From Undaria pinnatifida (lineage: Eukaryota; Sar; Phaeophyceae; Laminariales; Alariaceae), in contig JABAKD010000019.1 in NCBI GenBank assembly GCA_012845835.1, positions 2,093,501 through 2,157,500 of the forward strand: a DNA stretch of 64,000 nt. Direction: 5' to 3'. A model generated the notes under the pieces. The model had not been told where the DNA came from. It worked only from the letters and a program-made list of their open reading frames with translations, and searched no databases. The translations under genes and the position numbers were made by a program. The first letter of the stretch is position 1. Each line of letters opens with the position of its first letter. Positions 34,036-45,500 of the stretch are shown piece by piece.

Positions 34036-34681
34036 CGAGCTGGGCCAGCCATAATCCGGAGTGGAAAGGAGATTGCCCATGCCCATGCAGCGCTCGCCCA
34101 GCTTTACGCAGTTGGACATGAAATTTGGACACGAGGCTGTTAACGCAACAGTCAACACATTCCGCTTGGACCAATTTGGTTTTCACTTTTCCGCAAGAAA
34201 TGGCCGGTTCAAAACCCCGGGCCTTGACATTTTTGGCAAAAAAAATAAAATGGTCCGGCTTGCAAGATTATTTTAATACGCGCGTTACAAATGCAGGGTT
34301 TAAATCTAAATACCACTGCACTCGTTACCACTTGAAATAAGTATGGAGTCGTGCTTTGACCATAATTCGGGAATGAAACTGATGTCGATCTCCTCCTTGT
34401 GTCGTCAGTAATCTCTACATCAAATTTCATCTTAATCGGGAACAAAAAAATTGTCACGAATTTAGCGTAAAAATGTCGGTGTTTTCGAGTCGTCGCGGAT
34501 ATCTCGGTGAGATCGAGTCGGAATTTCAAACATCACATAATTTTTCATAGACATTTTTCTTTCGTATCTAAAGCAGTGGGATGTCAGGGTCACTTCTCCT
34601 AATTTTCAAGTCCTGACACGCAGTGGTCCGCGAGAAACGATTTTTAGGAAGGATTCTCCGTTTCTTGGCTGGCCCAGCCTG
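34036..34681. mobile_element. Tc1/mariner-type MITE, family L, copy 1
   Basis: Ends CGAGCTGGGCCAGCC and GGCTGGCCCAGCCTG are inverted and the element is flanked by TA on both sides, the target duplication of Tc1/mariner elements. 646 bp, AT-rich, no transposase frame. Related to 47278-47993. Confidence 0.65.
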
Positions 34682-35269
34682 TATTAAACGGGATTTAGTA
34701 TGGCACCCGACCCTGGGCACCGTTTATTCGGAGAAATCTCTTAATTGTCGCCATGAGCACGGTTTCTTCGAAGGAAATCTCTTAATTATCGAGACAAGTA
34801 GAAACTCCACTTAATGCGATTGAATTGCTCAAGAGCGGGCGCCCTCCGCGTCACACTTTGTCACGCCCCATAGTTGAAAAGACGGCGTGGGGTCCACTTC
34901 CTGGCTGTTAAGTAGACCGCACCATCGCACCTACTGCTGTTGTTCTACGCCAGCGACGGACCCTTCCCCCCCCCCCCCAAGGATACAACTGTCGGGGTTG
35001 CGCGTAAGGTGCATTATATAGCCGGTACCAACAATAAACGTGTCCCGTGGCCGTTTTGCTTCGTGTGTACAAATCAAATGCGATGCTTTGCACCAGTCAC
35101 AGACACCATACGTCCTCAAAATGCTCTAGTTCTAACAGCTGGAAGCGAAAAGTCCTCCGTAGTTAACATAATTCCTTCCATCAGACAGCACAAATCTTAT
35201 ATACGAGAATAGACTAGTCTATACAGACAGGTAACTAGGGGCAGACAACAATCAACAACAACAAAGCAG

Positions 35270-35360
35270 CATAAGCAGAGTCGACAGCGGCAGCTGCAGC
35301 AATAGCAACAGCAGCAGCAACACAGCGGCAGCAGCAGCAGCAGCAGCAGCAGCAACACAG
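35270..35360 (+). repeat. (CAG)n/(CAA)n microsatellite
   Basis: Imperfect CAG/CAA array, purest at 35328-35354. Just downstream, GATGTTCCTCTACATCTGYTAGCACACC is repeated three times at 35429-35508 (unit 29-30 bp). Confidence 0.85.
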
Positions 35361-35844
35361 CAGCGCAAGCTGGAAAATGATGCGGCCGCCCTCGTGCCTG
35401 CCGCTACGAGTCGAGTCTCCCATGTTCCTCTACATCTGTTAGCACACCAAGATGTTCCTCTACATCTGCTAGCACACCAAGATGTTCCTCTACATCTGCT
35501 AGCACACCGAGCCGCTCCAATCTCGTCTCGGGTGGTGATGTTGCTGCTTAGCTAGGTTCTCGGTTCGACCGACTAGCTTTGGCCCCCAGAGTGTGCACAG
35601 AGTAGTGGCCACGTCACGTGCCCGCATAGCGTCGTGGTGGCGTCGCCCCAACGTTTGATAGTAGCTGCTCTCCACAGGTATCTCTGCGCACGAGATTCAC
35701 CGGTTTGTGGAACGTGTTTGCGGTGCGAGGTGCGAGCGACAAAAATAGCAAACACCATAATACATAGTTCATACCCTCGTATTAACACGAAGTTGTTTGT
35801 TGCTGCTACATATCGTTTTCTTCGGTTTCGGCATTTTCAAACTT

Positions 35845-36328
35845 GAGCCAACTTTTACAATACATTGATTCTGAAAACCGAAAATGGAGGTTTCAGCACC
35901 TTCGCAGGCGTGTTTGACCCGGGGAACGGGAGAATCGGGCTCGCTTTTGTTCAAGTCCGACGAGCCTTCGGGCGAGACGCATCCAGCGACGTTTGCCGCT
36001 TCTTCAGGATAGGAATTTGATTTTTTTTCGATACACCACAGCTTCCTCAGCACCAGTTTCAGACGCTATTTGTCAAGAAAAATGAGCCATTTCTCCGGAT
36101 GAAACGGCAGCTTATACATAGCCGAAACTGGTTTTGCGATATTTCTTAGAAAAATTTGACTGATATCCTGAAGAACCGGCAAATGACGTTGGATGCCTTT
36201 CGGAAAAGGCTAGTCGGACTCTGATAAAAGCGGACCCGATTCTCCCGTTCCCCGGGTAAAACACGCCTGCGAAGGGGCTGAAACCTCCATTTTCAGTTTT
36301 CAGAATCAGTTGATTATAAGAGTTGGCC
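35845..36328. repeat. Fold-back element, ~165-bp arms
   Basis: Left arm 35845-36013 and right arm 36164-36328 are inverted relatives (GAGGTTTCAGC-CCTTCGCAGGCGTGTTT; GGGGAACGGGAGAATCGGG). The right arm ends exactly where the TAA of the adjoining MITE begins. Confidence 0.75.
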
Positions 36329-36331
36329 TAA

Positions 36332-37142
36332 GGGCCCGAATTAACGAGGAACTTGCAAAATCGAATTTCGATTTTTTTTTTTAATTTCATGAAAAATCCA
36401 CAAAAAAATCAACTTTGGTTCTTATCAAGGAACGGCGCAGTGCGTTCTAGGAAATAAAAAAATTCTAAAAACGCAAAAGGGTCAACGAACACCCGTGGGC
36501 AATGGCCGAGGCGAGCGATGGCTCGCGTCCTCCCCGGAGCGCCGCGGCTAGCCGCAGATTCTTTTGGCCGGCAGCGGCTTGGAGGCTAGGGCTCTAGGTG
36601 TCTCTTGGATGGGCTGGCGCCACCCCGCCGCCCGACACGGGCAGCAGCGACGGGGATATAGCTGTCGAACTTCTGAGCGAAGTCATCATGTGGTAGTTGG
36701 TCGTGTAACTTTCGAGGTGCAGGGGGACGAAAAACTGGGTTTGCGGCGGTCTCGGTTGTTTTCGAAGCGTCGCAGGCGGTCTAGGCTGTGCTAAGGACCT
36801 TCGGAGGCCGCGCTGCGGCTGCTCCGGTGGTCCTACCTCTCGCAATGTTGGCTGCTCGCCTCTCAATCAGCCGACGACATGGCACCAATTCGCGTGGCCG
36901 GCTTCGGTTACACAGAACAAGCCATGTCTAGGTGGACAAACTCCCTAAATTCAATTTCGATTTTCGACAAAATTCGACCGAGAAAGTCTTTTTTTACTTC
37001 TTTGTTGAATTTGATTTTTCGTAATAATTCTGAGAATGCCTGCTTGGTGATTCATTTCTTGACCAATCGGATGCAAATTAAATTAAATTCTATAAAAAAA
37101 AATCGAAATTCGATTTTGCAAGTTCCTCGTTAATACGGGCCC
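36332..37142. mobile_element. PIF/Harbinger-type MITE with ~48-bp TIRs
   Basis: The left end GGGCCCGAATTAACGAGG and right end (reverse complement) GGGCCCGTATTAACGAGG stay matched through AACTTGCAAAATCGAATTTCG with one mismatch. TAA lies immediately outside both ends (36329-36331 and 37143-37145). A TWA duplication with GGSCC-type ends is the PIF/Harbinger signature. 811 bp; no transposase frame. Confidence 0.8.
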
Positions 37143-37269
37143 TAATGACCGGATTAATTACACCATTCTACAAACCTTGGCCCTCAGCCATGAATCGATT
37201 GATTGGGGCGCGGTTTCTGTTGTGGCGAAGGTTATATCAAGGGCTATTATCTGTCCTATTAGTGTTTCC

Positions 37270-37535
37270 ACTTTATATAATAAAATAACAAAATACACTC
37301 CAGCTGTGAGATCGAAGATTTCGTCGAAACTCATATTTGCAAGCTGTGTGTGTTACTCTAATCGCGCGAATTACTGGGTGTGTGTCCTCATTAAGGACAT
37401 ATATATATCAGGATATAGGTCGGCGACTCCTCTCAGAACTAGCTTGTACCAGGGTCTACAGGATGATGTTGATCAATCTGAGCACGAATACTATAAAACC
37501 CGTTGTTGACAGGAACAAAATATGACAGCTGTGTA
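37270..37535 (-). repeat. Dispersed repeat family A, copy 3 (reversed)
   Basis: CACTCCAGCTGTGAGATCGAAG through TATGACAGCTGTG, reading the blocks of 23333-23580 in reverse. Confidence 0.65.
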
Positions 37536-37744
37536 GCGCACCACTTTATCATGTATATCCTGTAAGTCGCGCAACCGGTTTATACAGGTAACATAGCAGG
37601 CGCCCCATGTTGAGTAGTAGGTTAATCTTGTCCTCGCTAACGTCAACGATGCGGGGTTCGAATCCTCCCGAATTCATGCTCGGTCTCGTAGAGATTTCTT
37701 CTTGCGTAAAAAAACGAATACAATACCGGGAAAGCGCGAGAGCG

Positions 37745-37925
37745 TGAGTTAGCACAACCCGATGAAATCGACAAGCATAAGGAGCTGAAAAGTGGGAATG
37801 CTGAACCCTATGCGCCATAAAAATGAAGGCACGAAGCGGGGGGAAGGGAAGACACCTGTGACTACGGCTTGTCCAGAAAGTCGCTGAGGTAAAAACCTCT
37901 CAAGACTTGAGTTGGAAAGTTGTTC
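37745..37925 (+). repeat. Dispersed repeat family B, copy 3
   Basis: Same block order as 2110-2270 (GGGAATGCTGAACCC, ATAAAAATGAAGGC, CTTGTCCAGAAAG, CTCAAGACTTGAG). Confidence 0.6.
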
Positions 37926-38465
37926 TTGTTGTTCTCACATAAACTCGCATCATCAAGTCCGTGGTCACAGGACAGGCGCCAGTCACTCTTGAGTGGAAGA
38001 ACATCCCAGGGGGAGAAAAAAAAAAACGTGGTACACGTACATGCCATAGCTGAAGCAAGTCGTACATGCGCCAAAAAAAATACAAGAGAAATCGCAAGTC
38101 AGCGTACGTACGTAACACGTCCATACTGGTACACCCGTTTCAAGACTCGCAGCTGCAACCGACAACACCGAATGCCCCCAGGAAATCCAACCAATGTACA
38201 AATCCGAGGAGAATTCAATAAAACTAATAGTAAGGAAAAAAGAAAAGGAAAATGAGAGAGCTAGAAAACAAAGCAAGGAGAAAAAACGTAAGTAATAAGC
38301 TACGTAGACTAGCCAGCAGGGGGGGTGTAGCGAGGTAAGGCAAGCTACACAGCGCTCCGAAAGATAAATAACAAAAATACGCGTCCGATCTAAACCGACA
38401 AAAGCAATAAGACAAGCACGTATATATTACACGTAGTAAGTGAATATATACGTGAGCTCGCAGCA

Positions 38466-38690
38466 GCGGGGGGGGGGGGGGGTACTCAGTTTGTGCATGG
38501 CCGTAGTCGAATCATATGATTATAGACCCTCGCATCCCTACCATGCCGGGAGGGAGCACGTCAGGCTTTCACCAACCAGGCAGACATTGCTTGCACCAAG
38601 CGCGAAGCGCCGTGAGGTGTTCGGCGAGTCGCATGAAGGGTGAACTGCATTCTTCCAAGAACCGCTCGTAAGACGCACTTCGGCACCTTG
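38466..38690 (-). repeat. SINE-like family C, copy 2 (reversed)
   Basis: Poly-G at 38466-38481 is the reversed poly-C tail. It has the fullest 5' half of the family (GGTGCCGAAGTGCGTC on the minus strand). Confidence 0.65.
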
Positions 38691-39542
38691 TGCCTACGTT
38701 CTTGCTTATGGATGGCAGCGCCAATGAGTTACTTTGTTTTCTGGTGTGGCCACTCCAAAGACAGCAATGGGTAAAACTATGCAACTTCCTCGTGGGTGAC
38801 TTATCATGTTCGCACTGCGTGATGCGATCAGTCTCCTTGTGCGGAGTTAGGGTTCTCCACCCAGCAAAAATGATCTAACTCGATAACCATCATGGTGACC
38901 GCCAAAAAAAAACAAAAAAAAGGTACCCTGGTTGTCTAACCATCATGTTGCCCGCCAAAAAAAACAAACGGTACCCTGGTTGTCTAGCTCACGCAGTGAT
39001 TGGCATGTTGTACAGCGCCGTTGCCAACCAACGCCAACCCCGATATACATAAAATGTTTTACAGCGCCGGTGCCAACCGAGGCCAACTATTATATATATA
39101 TTTCTTGTTAACGGGGGCAGGGAGGGGGGGGTGGCAAAAAAATGTCAGCCAACTAACCAGCCAATGCTATCAATACGCATGCGTGCGAAAGACCCAAGCC
39201 AATTGGAAACTTGAGAAAACTACACAAAAAAAAACAAAAAGAAGAAGAAAAAACGTGGAAAAGGTGCGGTAAGAAGTTGAAAGTTCGGTTACAGGGCAGG
39301 GTTGAAAAAGGTGATCAGTCAGTACAATCGGTAGGCTATAACGCTGGAAAAAGGGGACCGGCGGGGACACGGACACATTCGAGTGGCTTGTTTTGCGGCA
39401 ATCGTGCTACCCTTGGCCTGTTCAAAAATCGTCCAGACTTCACCTCAAGTTTAGTGTGACTGGTCTAGAGTTTGGCCCAAAAAAACAACACGGTAGCAGG
39501 GTACTGGCTAGAGAGGCAGGCCCTAAGGCTGCCCAGCACCAC

Positions 39543-42500
39543 AGGTAACCCAGGGCTGAACGCGCCCATATTAATCGACCCTCCAACCACGAGCTTGATC
39601 GCAGGAAGCCATTCTTGAAAGGCGCGCCTTCCTCTACGTGAAACTGCGCGAGCCGTCCCGGACACTTGTGCGGAGTCGATGGCCGAAAACTGGTGCGCGA
39701 ACTCGGCGATCAGGTACTCGAAAGCGTCCGGACCATGCATTCTTGCGGTCAACCTAGACTCTACTTCTGCGAAGCAATTGACAACAAAAAATTTCAAATT
39801 CTGCTCCTATCCTCAACACCATGACGCGGATTGCTGCCCCGACAAGTCGGCGCAAGGGCGACGTCTCTTTGGGATGCCGCCGGGCATTTGTGTCTCCGGC
39901 GAGCTCACGCATGGTCGCGACGGCCTGGCGCAACCCATTGACAAGCACCACAAACTGAACCAGACTACACTATCCTTGAGATACTCGGGAATCAGCCAAC
40001 GCGGATCACCACATTTTAAAACCGAATTTCAACAGAGTTAACCGCAACGGCGCTGCCGAGGCGGTCGACACGCTGGACAAGGGAGGAAACTGCATTCCCG
40101 GGTTGGAGGTCGCCCCAATCCCGTCCCCGACAGCGCCGGCATCGCGAGTGCAGTTCCCTCTGTTGAAATTCGATTTAAAATTCGTTGATCCGCTTTGGCC
40201 GATCCCCTTCTCTCTAAGGCATATTGTAGTCTAGTTCACTTTGTGGCGCCTATCAACGAGTTGCGCCGGGCCGTTGCGACCATCCGCGAGCTCGTCAGCG
40301 CCGGCGTGCGCGTGCGGCGGCGACGGTGACGGCGGCGGTGGCGGTGGCGGTGGCGGCGACGGTGGTGGCGCGCCAGAGAAGTAATGCCCCTGCTGCTGCG
40401 GTAGCAGATGTTGCTAGTAGTGCTGCCGATGCTGCTGCTGATGCTGATGTGCTGCGGGGGAGGTGGCGGCGCCGCTCCAGAGGAAAACGGCTGTTGTGGT
40501 CGCGGTGTGTTGCCCCCAAAAGCCGGCGCACGCGCAGGCGGTGGCACCGCGCAATACGGCTGCGCTGCGGCGGCCGCGGTGAAGCGTTCTCGTTAGCGGG
40601 CGGCCGCGGTGGAGCGCCCCCACAAGCGGACGGCCGCGGTGGCGGCGGCGTCTGGCCGGGCGCACCGTTGTGAGGGGGTGGCGGCGGCGTGTGATATGAC
40701 GCCGGGCCCGAGGACGCCGTCAAATCTTGCTCGTGAAGTCGTGGGGGGGGGGGGCAGGGCGGCTGCCGGAAAATACGAAACTTGATTGTATTGTTGATGG
40801 TGAGGCACTTGATTATAGTGTTGAGGATGGTGTACTGGCGTACATCGTCGGGTGTGGTGCACACGTTCATAGTGTGGGTGGTGTTGCGGGACGGCGGAAT
40901 GGTGTACAGTAGTGCTGCGTGTGGTTGGTGTCGCGGGACGGCGGAATGGCGTACAGTAGTAGTGAACTGTACACCGTTCCGCCGTCCCCCAGCGCCACCC
41001 ACACTATCAACATGCGCGCCACACCCAACGCCTCGCGCCAGTACATCATCCTTAACCCTGTGATCAAGTGCCTTGCCAATTTCGGTGGCAATGAAGTTGG
41101 AAACTGTCACAGTGAGCAGAGGTACTGGATAACAGTTAGAGCGGTACCATCCAGAGGTTATAGAGTATCGAATGGATTATAATATGCACGGCTTCGCGAA
41201 GAGTGGAGTCCATCGGAAATTGTGATTGATGCAAGTGGATGCCAAGTCCCCTCAACCCCTACATATTGTAGATATTTTTATGAGACCGGGAGACAAAATA
41301 AGTAACAGTGTGTAGTTAAGATTGATTGGAATGACGCTTCAGTAACACCAGAACCAAGGGTTGACCGTCACTTGCGTGCAGTCGCAAGAACATGGTACCA
41401 GCTGCAGTAAAACACCACCCCCGGCAATGACGAGTAAACCGTCAGATGACCAACAAGCCGCGTTCGTCAAATTATGGGACAAAATACCGGCCCATTTACA
41501 TAATATCAAGTTTGGAATTAACCACGGCGAGTGTGGTGCCGTAGAAATAGAAAAAATAGAAAATGCTTTATGTAAGTACGAACACCGGTTTTCGCGCAAC
41601 AACACCGATTGAGGTCGCTGCACGGCTCTTCCTTTTCGCATCGAGTCAAAGCCACATACGCGCCCCATCAAATAACGATCGTCCCGGCGAAATCCGACCA
41701 TGAACGCAAAGCTACAAATGTAAATCGACAAAATGTTAGCTGCCGGAGAGTTAAGTAAATCGAACTCAAATTAGGCGTCGCCCTCAGCAGTGGTTGTGAA
41801 AAAAAAATGGTAACATCCGCTTGACGTGTAACTACAAGCGACTACACGACGAGACAATGCTTGAAAATACATGGAAGTGTGGTGAGCTTAAACTCTATTT
41901 TTTTTTTTTTTTTTTTTATATCCTCCGGCGGATGGGGAAAAATAAAGCTTTAGCTCACCACACTTCCACGTGTTTTCATACGCGTCGTGTGTCGATTTAA
42001 CTCAGTTGCTTTCGCAGCCCAACGCTAGCTGGCGCACCCTTCGGGTCCCATTGTAGGTATAGCGTAAGCTGTCCCTATCAGTTCTATTTTTCCCCATCCA
42101 CCGGACGATGAAAAATAGAAGAAAAAAAAACGCGTCCAGTGTCACCGTTGCCATCCATAGACGAACTGCTTCGCTCGTTGGGCGGTTCCAAAGTCCTTCG
42201 AGTCTTAGATCTAGCTAGTGGGTTTTTCCAAGAAGCAATTGAGCCTGATAGTATTCCTCTAACTGCTGTATGTACGCAAACGGTATTGTGTGGGTGGCTA
42301 CGTATGCCTATGGGTGTCAGCGGTAGCTCCGGGCGTTCCCAGCGCCTTACGGCTCACGTATGTGAAGGTTTACAGCGCGTGTGTCATAGTTATGCGTTGA
42401 TGACGTCGAAGCGTATACTGACCACCAACCACTGCTGTATTTCACTACTATGGGCAAAAAGAAGCCGCGCATTCACCGGGCGTGCAATATACTTGAGGCG

Positions 42501-45500
42501 TACCAATCCTCCTTGGGATATCGGCTGGGAAATCACATTGTCACGCTTACCCTTGTCCGCAGCCCCGGATGTTTTAGATAAATGCCGACTCATTGAGCCG
42601 GGACATGTCGAGGTTTATTTTGCACGAGCGAGTGGTATACAAAATGCGCGGTCGTTGCGTATAAAATCCGCTGGCCAACAAGTTGCTAGCATAGTGCCGC
42701 CTCTGTCTCAGAGTCAATTAGTGTCGTGTTGCCCGCCGTCAACATCAGACAATATAGTAGAACAGGTATGGTCCAAGGTATAACGCGCGATGTCCCGCCT
42801 TGCCAAAACCTAATGCGGGCGCACCCAACGTCAGTCCGGAATTTTCTACTAATAATGGTGCAAGTGTTCCGTGTAGAGCCACGAGCGGTCGATTGGAATC
42901 AGGTGTGGTTTTAGACGATCTTTCGATATATAGACTCGAGCGACTAGGTTAGATCGAATGTTGGCTGCCGCCGACGTGTGCCGTTTGGCACTCATTGACC
43001 CTCCAGCCCCAGTGCACCCCACCGGGGATAGCCCAATCCGACCTCAGCCGAGCCCAATGCAAGCAACTCGCCACACGTTGCAGCTGATCCTTTAACCGCT
43101 GCACACCGTTCTGGTAAGACGCCGTATCAACGCAGCGACGTCGAGTGGGCCACCGCTCAGCAACAAGAAAATCTACTTGCACGCGCAATCCGGTATGTGG
43201 GGCGTGAAAAAGCAGGTTTAACTACAAACGTCTACGCTTTCAGAACTAGAAACTAGTGAAAAAAATCGACGCGTGCTGCGATAGAGTGCACTCTTTTTCT
43301 TTTTTTTTTCACGTTCCTCAATTTGGGAGCTTAAGACATGTCCCTCCCAGCAACTGATTTGGATTAAAAAAAAAACTGCTTTATCGCGGATGAAAAATCC
43401 CATGGCCTAGGTACACAACGAAAATCATGCAAAAAAAAACGGCCTATTTCCGACGATTTTGTGTCCTTGGTACTCAACAAGTGAAACGAATAGCTAGTCA
43501 CGGCACACTCTTAAAGAGCTATCCAACGGCGCCGTTCCGGTAGTATTAATAGAACGTAGCACAACACCGCCCGCACACCGTCCCGCCACGCGAGTTATAG
43601 GTAAGTTCGAGCGTTTACTGTGTGACGAAAACAAGCGCGTCTACGATGGTGTAATCAACTGCCTACGCGGTGGTCGGCGCGTCGTTTTCGTGGCTTGACA
43701 CGCAATACAACGATTAATCCACCGCTTCAAGACTTGCTGACATACCGATACGCCTACACTATCATTCGGCCGATGCCGACGTAACGTTTTCTCCAAGATA
43801 GAACTCTTCTTTGTGCACGCGGTCCACAGCCCAAGGACGGAATACAATATCCGTTCATATTGCGGCTTTGGGCTTTGGATTCCGTACACAAAGAAGGATC
43901 CCGTCTTGGAGAAAAAGTTACGTTGGCATCGGCCGAACGATAGTATAGGTGGATCGGTATGTCAGCAAGTGTGAAGCGGTGGATTAGTCGTTGTATTGTG
44001 CGTCATGCCGCGAAAACGACGCGCCGAGCACCGCGCTGGCGGTTTACTTCACTCCCGCGGCCATCTTCGCCCGGGAAGATGGTATCGTTCGATATTTTAG
44101 CTCCGATTCCAAAAAACGAGAACGGTCAAAAATTAAATGGTAAACTTGTTTAGTCGTCGCGCAGAACCGAACCTGGTACGCTCTATCGGCACAATAAAAT
44201 ACAACAAGAAGATGTGCCAGTAAATCGGCCGAATAATATGTGACGAGATGGGGATGCCCCTATGCTATTCCTTTCTAATCGAGGGGCGGAGTTTACAGCA
44301 CAGGCAGCAAAACAGGTGTACAAATATTTAGGTTCAAACGAACGACTCACCAAATATTTTCATCCCCATGCAAACGGTTGCGTAGATAGAATCATGTTAT
44401 CGCATGTTGCACGCTGGAAGCAGAATAATTGGGATCGGTATATGTTACAAGTGGTGTATGCGCACAGCAACCGTATTAGCAGAGCCACGGGACTTGCACC
44501 CAATAAAGTACATATCGGCAAATACCCACGATTACCGCTGGCCTTGTAGTCTTCACAGAAGAAGGTCAGAGGCGGTACAAAGTTTAAAGCAAAACGAGGT
44601 AGATTGTTTACAACTAATGAGAGATAGGCAGCGGGAAGCGTTCAACTAGGTGAGAGAAAGCGGTAGAATCCCGAAAGAAACACATCGTCAAAGCAACGCT
44701 AAAATTGACGACGTTATGCCCAAACGTCCCGTGCATGAAGTTGGCCATTGGGTGAGGGTATATGACGAACAACACACTCTAGCAACGGCGACTGGTCTGA
44801 AAGCACTATCTACTATTAGATAAGGAAGCCATAGAAGAACGCATAAACGCGAAATTAGCAAAGGAGTGGACAGGTCCTTTTGAGATACCAGCAGTAGAAC
44901 CATGTAGAGCTGGTCGAAGGTTCGCACGAACCAAGTTGTTGTATGTAGATATGCCTTTTAAAAACACGACAACCCCCCAAGTATCCGTCCTCCGTTGAAA
45001 GCGTTGTTTTCAACCCCACGAGAAAAAAAACAAACCCAGTTTCATGCCTTGGCAGTGGAGTTCATTCGTTCTGAATAAATTTTCCCGAGTTAGCCCCGCC
45101 GTTGTATTCGACAACAGATGTAGGCATTTGAGTTACATCCACAACGTGCCAAACACTCACAACGTGTCAAACCGACGAAAACCACAGCCCATCGTTAAGA
45201 CCGAGACCTGTGAGAAAATATCAGCGTTCAATTCGAAACCGTATGAAGAGGTCACGAAACATCGACCTGGGAACATGAATCGAGTATGGCGCAGTAGGTA
45301 GTGAGAAAATACACCGCCCAACGCGAGTTAGTGCTAAGTTCGAGCGTTCACTGCGTGGCGAAAACACGCGCGTCTACGTTCGTGAAATCAACGCCCAACG
45401 TGGTGCTCGGCGCGTCGTTTTCGCGGCTTGACACAAGATACAACGACTAACTCACCGTTTCACACTCGCTGACATACCGATCCACCTATCATATCGTTCG

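Larger units (their letters stand above)
22757..39542. other. Repeat-rich stretch without a confident gene
   Basis: Holds a family A copy (23333), a pyrimidine tract (23826-23980), the inverted pair 24080-24315 / 37925-38150, a related pair 23050-23165 / 24920-25050, an LTR-like pair (25583/27207), a TIR element (28999-29541), poly-A (30550-30591), two tandem duplications (30780-31070; 31156-31692), an inverted pair with 17310-17440 at 32675-32810, two MITEs (34036, 36332) and a fold-back (35845-36328). Frames of 100-150 residues at 26359-26817, 28017-28400 and 28604-29008 show no recognisable domain. Confidence 0.6.

Noticed and set aside
37590-37690. tRNA-like box B (GGTTCGAATCC) at 37657
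   Set aside because: No acceptor stem, anticodon arm or box A at the right distance could be folded by eye.
40295-41110. 271-codon minus frame, Pro/Arg/His-rich
   Set aside because: It spans GC-rich trinucleotide repeats and an inverted repeat; alternative frames are equally open and no domain is visible.
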